9,869 nucleotides of DNA from positions 1 to 9,869 of the forward strand of contig RGVM01000053.1 of assembly GCA_010027295.1 (NCBI GenBank). Reading direction: 5' to 3'. Positions 8,537 through 9,869 of the stretch are shown here, piece after piece. The translations under genes and the position numbers were made by a program. Source of the DNA: Chitinophagia bacterium (GTDB lineage Bacteria; Bacteroidota; Bacteroidia; Chitinophagales; Chitinophagaceae). The notes below the pieces were generated by a model. That model saw nothing but the letters and a program-made list of their open reading frames with translations. It did no database searches and was not told where the DNA came from. Position 1 is the first letter of the stretch; the number at the start of each line of letters is the position of its first letter.

Positions 8537-8822
8537 AGATTTTGGTTTAAAAAAGGTTTGATAATAACAATGGTCGCTGCCGGCGCCGACTGCTTGTCAC
8601 ACCGGCAGCGCCTATTCAGAACGAATTCCATACCATTCCCGGAAAGAGGAAATCTTGGCAGGCCCCTGACCTGCATATTGCCAAAGCGACCGAAGACGAT
8701 GCGAGAGCAGCCGTGGAGAGACTGACATTATAGCATGTCGGCATCTGAAGCCATGTATGCCGCATTCCGTGACCGGCTCGCTGAAATCCCGTACCTTTAC
8801 AGCCTTAAAAGCTCTTTTCACG
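8537..8822. other. Intergenic region between divergent groES and nusB
   Basis: About 286 bases with no gene that I can support. It contains the inverted repeat at 8575-8610, an A/T-rich groES leader (8537-8570) and a possible weak -7 box TACCTTTA at 8792-8799 for nusB, without a clear TTG partner. One plus-strand frame is open from about 8551 to a TAG at 8731-8733 but has no ATG and no recognisable protein sequence. Confidence 0.6.
8575..8610. repeat. Inverted repeat upstream of groES
   Basis: CGCTGCCGG (8575-8583) and CCGGCAGCG (8602-8610) form a perfect 9-base inverted repeat with an 18-base spacer that itself contains a GGCGCC palindrome. It lies 38-74 bases upstream of the groES start, in the divergent region before nusB. 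It could be an operator or an RNA hairpin in the groES leader. It has no T-tract on either side, so it does not look like a terminator. The function is not known. Confidence 0.5.
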
Positions 8823-9746
8823 TTGATCAGCAGAAGGAACATCCGGGTGAAGGTGATGCAGACGCTGTATTCCATGGAGTCTGGGGCCCTCCCTCCCGAT
8901 ACGGCCCGGGGGCAGGAAAGCCTGTCCATCAAACTGGAACAGACGTCCAGGCTCTTCCACTACCTTCTTTACCTGATCTCGGAAGTGGCCCGTTATGCCG
9001 AGACGGACGCACTGAAGCGGGCCTCCAAGCACCTTCCCTCGCAGGAGGACCTCAACGTCAACATCAAGGTCAGCGGGAACACCCTGCTTTGGCAGTACTA
9101 TGAAGACCCCGCCTTCCAAAAGGAAGTGAAGGAAGGGCATTTCGAATCGAGGCTTGACCCGGCCATCGTCCGCAGACTCTATCTTACCCTCACTGCCACA
9201 TCGGAATACACCGACTATATCACAGAGCCCTCCAGGGACAGGAACGGGGAGCGGGCCATGCTGGCGTTCATCCTCAACAGTATCATCCTGCCCGATGAAC
9301 GCGTGGACGAGCACCTCACAGAGCAGTTCATGGTGTGGGACGACGATGCCGAGATGATGCAGACAATGATCGTAAACTTCCTCAACAGACCGGCAGCCTG
9401 GAACCTCGGCGAGGTCATCTCCGAGGAGAAGAGACAGTTCGGGGAAAACCTGCTCCGTACGACCATCGAGAAAAAGGAGCACTGCCTCGAGGTCATCGGC
9501 TCGAAACTCAAGAACTGGGACCCGGACCGCATCGCCGTCCTCGACATGGTGCTCATGCGCATGGGCCTCTGCGAGCTACTTTATTTCGAAACGATACCTG
9601 CCAAGGTGACAATCAATGAATACATCGACCTGGCGAAAGACTACAGCACACCCCAGAGCGGCCAGTTCGTCAACGGTATCCTCGACGGCATCCACAAGGA
9701 GATGGAGACGGAAGGCAGGCTTCGGAAAGTCGAATATCGCAAGTAA
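8823..9746 (+). CDS. nusB: Transcription antitermination factor NusB, Bacteroidota long form
   Basis: NusB binds boxA RNA with NusE (ribosomal protein S10) and supports antitermination during rRNA transcription. The protein is 307 residues from a TTG at 8823 and starts (M)ISRRNIRVKVMQTLYSMES. That start matches Bacteroidota NusB proteins, which begin at this motif; the ATG at 8757 would add 22 residues unlike the family. The N-terminal part of about 190 residues is the extension typical of this phylum. The classical helical NusB fold is at the C-terminus, from about 192: NLGEVISEEKRQFGENLLR, then KNWDPDRIAVLDMVLMRMGLCELLYF, IPAKVTINEYIDLAKDYSTPQSGQFVNGILDGI. All landmarks are present. It is followed after 25 bases by a lipoprotein gene on the same strand, as is common for nusB in this phylum. 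Confidence 0.95.
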   Translation: MISRRNIRVKVMQTLYSMESGALPPDTARGQESLSIKLEQTSRLFHYLLYLISEVARYAETDALKRASKHLPSQEDLNVNIKVSGNTLLWQYYEDPAFQKEVKEGHFESRLDPAIVRRLYLTLTATSEYTDYITEPSRDRNGERAMLAFILNSIILPDERVDEHLTEQFMVWDDDAEMMQTMIVNFLNRPAAWNLGEVISEEKRQFGENLLRTTIEKKEHCLEVIGSKLKNWDPDRIAVLDMVLMRMGLCELLYFETIPAKVTINEYIDLAKDYSTPQSGQFVNGILDGIHKEMETEGRLRKVEYRK

Positions 9747-9757
9747 GGCCCTTTTGG

Positions 9758-9765
9758 TAATTTTG
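9758..9765 (+). promoter_or_regulatory. Candidate -7 box (TAATTTTG) before the lipoprotein gene
   Basis: TAATTTTG matches TAnnTTTG exactly and lies in the short gap after nusB. It would place a transcript start near 9771, next to the first ATG (9772) and 12 bases before the second (9784). No TTG is present at the proper upstream spacing, so it may be chance; read-through from nusB is just as likely. Confidence 0.25.
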
Positions 9766-9771
9766 GGACCG

Positions 9772-9869
9772 ATGCAGTATCTCATGGGAAAGATTCGGAC
9801 ATACACCCTCGCCACCGCTATTGTGTACGCGGCGACACTCCTCACAGCATCCTGTGCAGGCGGGGATGG
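9772..9869 (+). CDS. Lipoprotein, N-terminal fragment cut by the window edge
   Basis: Only about 32 codons are visible. They encode MQYLMGKIRTYTLATAIVYA and then ATLLTASCAGGDG, a lipoprotein signal with lipobox LTASC, so the mature protein would be anchored by lipid in the envelope. A second in-frame ATG at 9784 gives a more ordinary n-region (MGKIRTYT) and may be the real start. The gene lies 25 bases after nusB. In Bacteroidota nusB is often followed by a DUF1573 lipoprotein and yajC; DUF1573 is therefore my best guess, from synteny alone, since no mature domain is visible. Confidence 0.65.
   Translation, partial: MQYLMGKIRTYTLATAIVYAATLLTASCAGGD

Noticed and set aside
8551..8733. Open plus-strand frame of about 60 codons upstream of nusB, ending in TAG
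   Set aside because: It has no ATG start and no recognisable sequence; it may be a chance frame or a remnant, but I cannot support either.
8735..9103. Plus-strand frame starting MSASEAMYAAFRDRL overlapping the nusB start
   Set aside because: It runs into nusB in a different frame and loses any protein-like character; nusB explains the region.

Overview
The window looks like chromosomal DNA from a fairly GC-rich member of the Bacteroidota, most like the Chitinophagaceae/Chitinophagales. The evidence is: a long NusB with an N-terminal extension typical of Bacteroidota; an HU-CCDC81-type domain joined through one membrane helix to a SPOR-like domain; -7 boxes of the TAnnTTTG type; almost no Shine-Dalgarno sequences; and GroES/GroEL sequences of Bacteroidota type. 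GC is roughly 57-62% in hand-counted samples, except the first 600 bases (about 49%). The family and order placement is inference from protein style, not a search.

Layout. (1) 1-2415, minus strand: an export pair, made of an ABC transporter with fused membrane and nucleotide-binding domains, followed by an HlyD-type periplasmic adaptor that runs off the left edge. The ABC gene carries a frameshift near its 3' end, so in this sequence its reading frame runs without a stop into the adaptor. (2) 2528-4823, minus strand: a probable operon of a small two-helix membrane protein, an FKBP-type prolyl isomerase lipoprotein and a single-chain iron-sulfur L-serine ammonia-lyase, with a probable terminator after it. 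(3) 4954-6526, plus strand, divergent from (2): the HU/SPOR protein and a YhhN-family membrane enzyme, overlapping by 8 bases and ending in a strong hairpin terminator. (4) 6581-8536, minus strand: groES-groEL, converging on that terminator from the other side. (5) 8823 to the right edge, plus strand: nusB, probably started by TTG, then the first codons of a lipoprotein.

How the genes relate. Most of the window is housekeeping: chaperonin folding, transcription antitermination, serine catabolism, envelope protein folding and envelope/cell-wall proteins. The ABC/HlyD pair suggests type I-like export; no substrate gene is visible here.

Nothing in the window amounts to a new multi-gene system. 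The points most worth a second look are local: the ABC frameshift and in-frame run into HlyD, the degenerate ATPase motifs, the composition break inside hlyD, an apparent four-residue deletion in GroES, a possibly leaderless membrane-protein gene, and the TTG start of nusB. Two unrelated genes with small deletions also raise the possibility of sequence or assembly errors.
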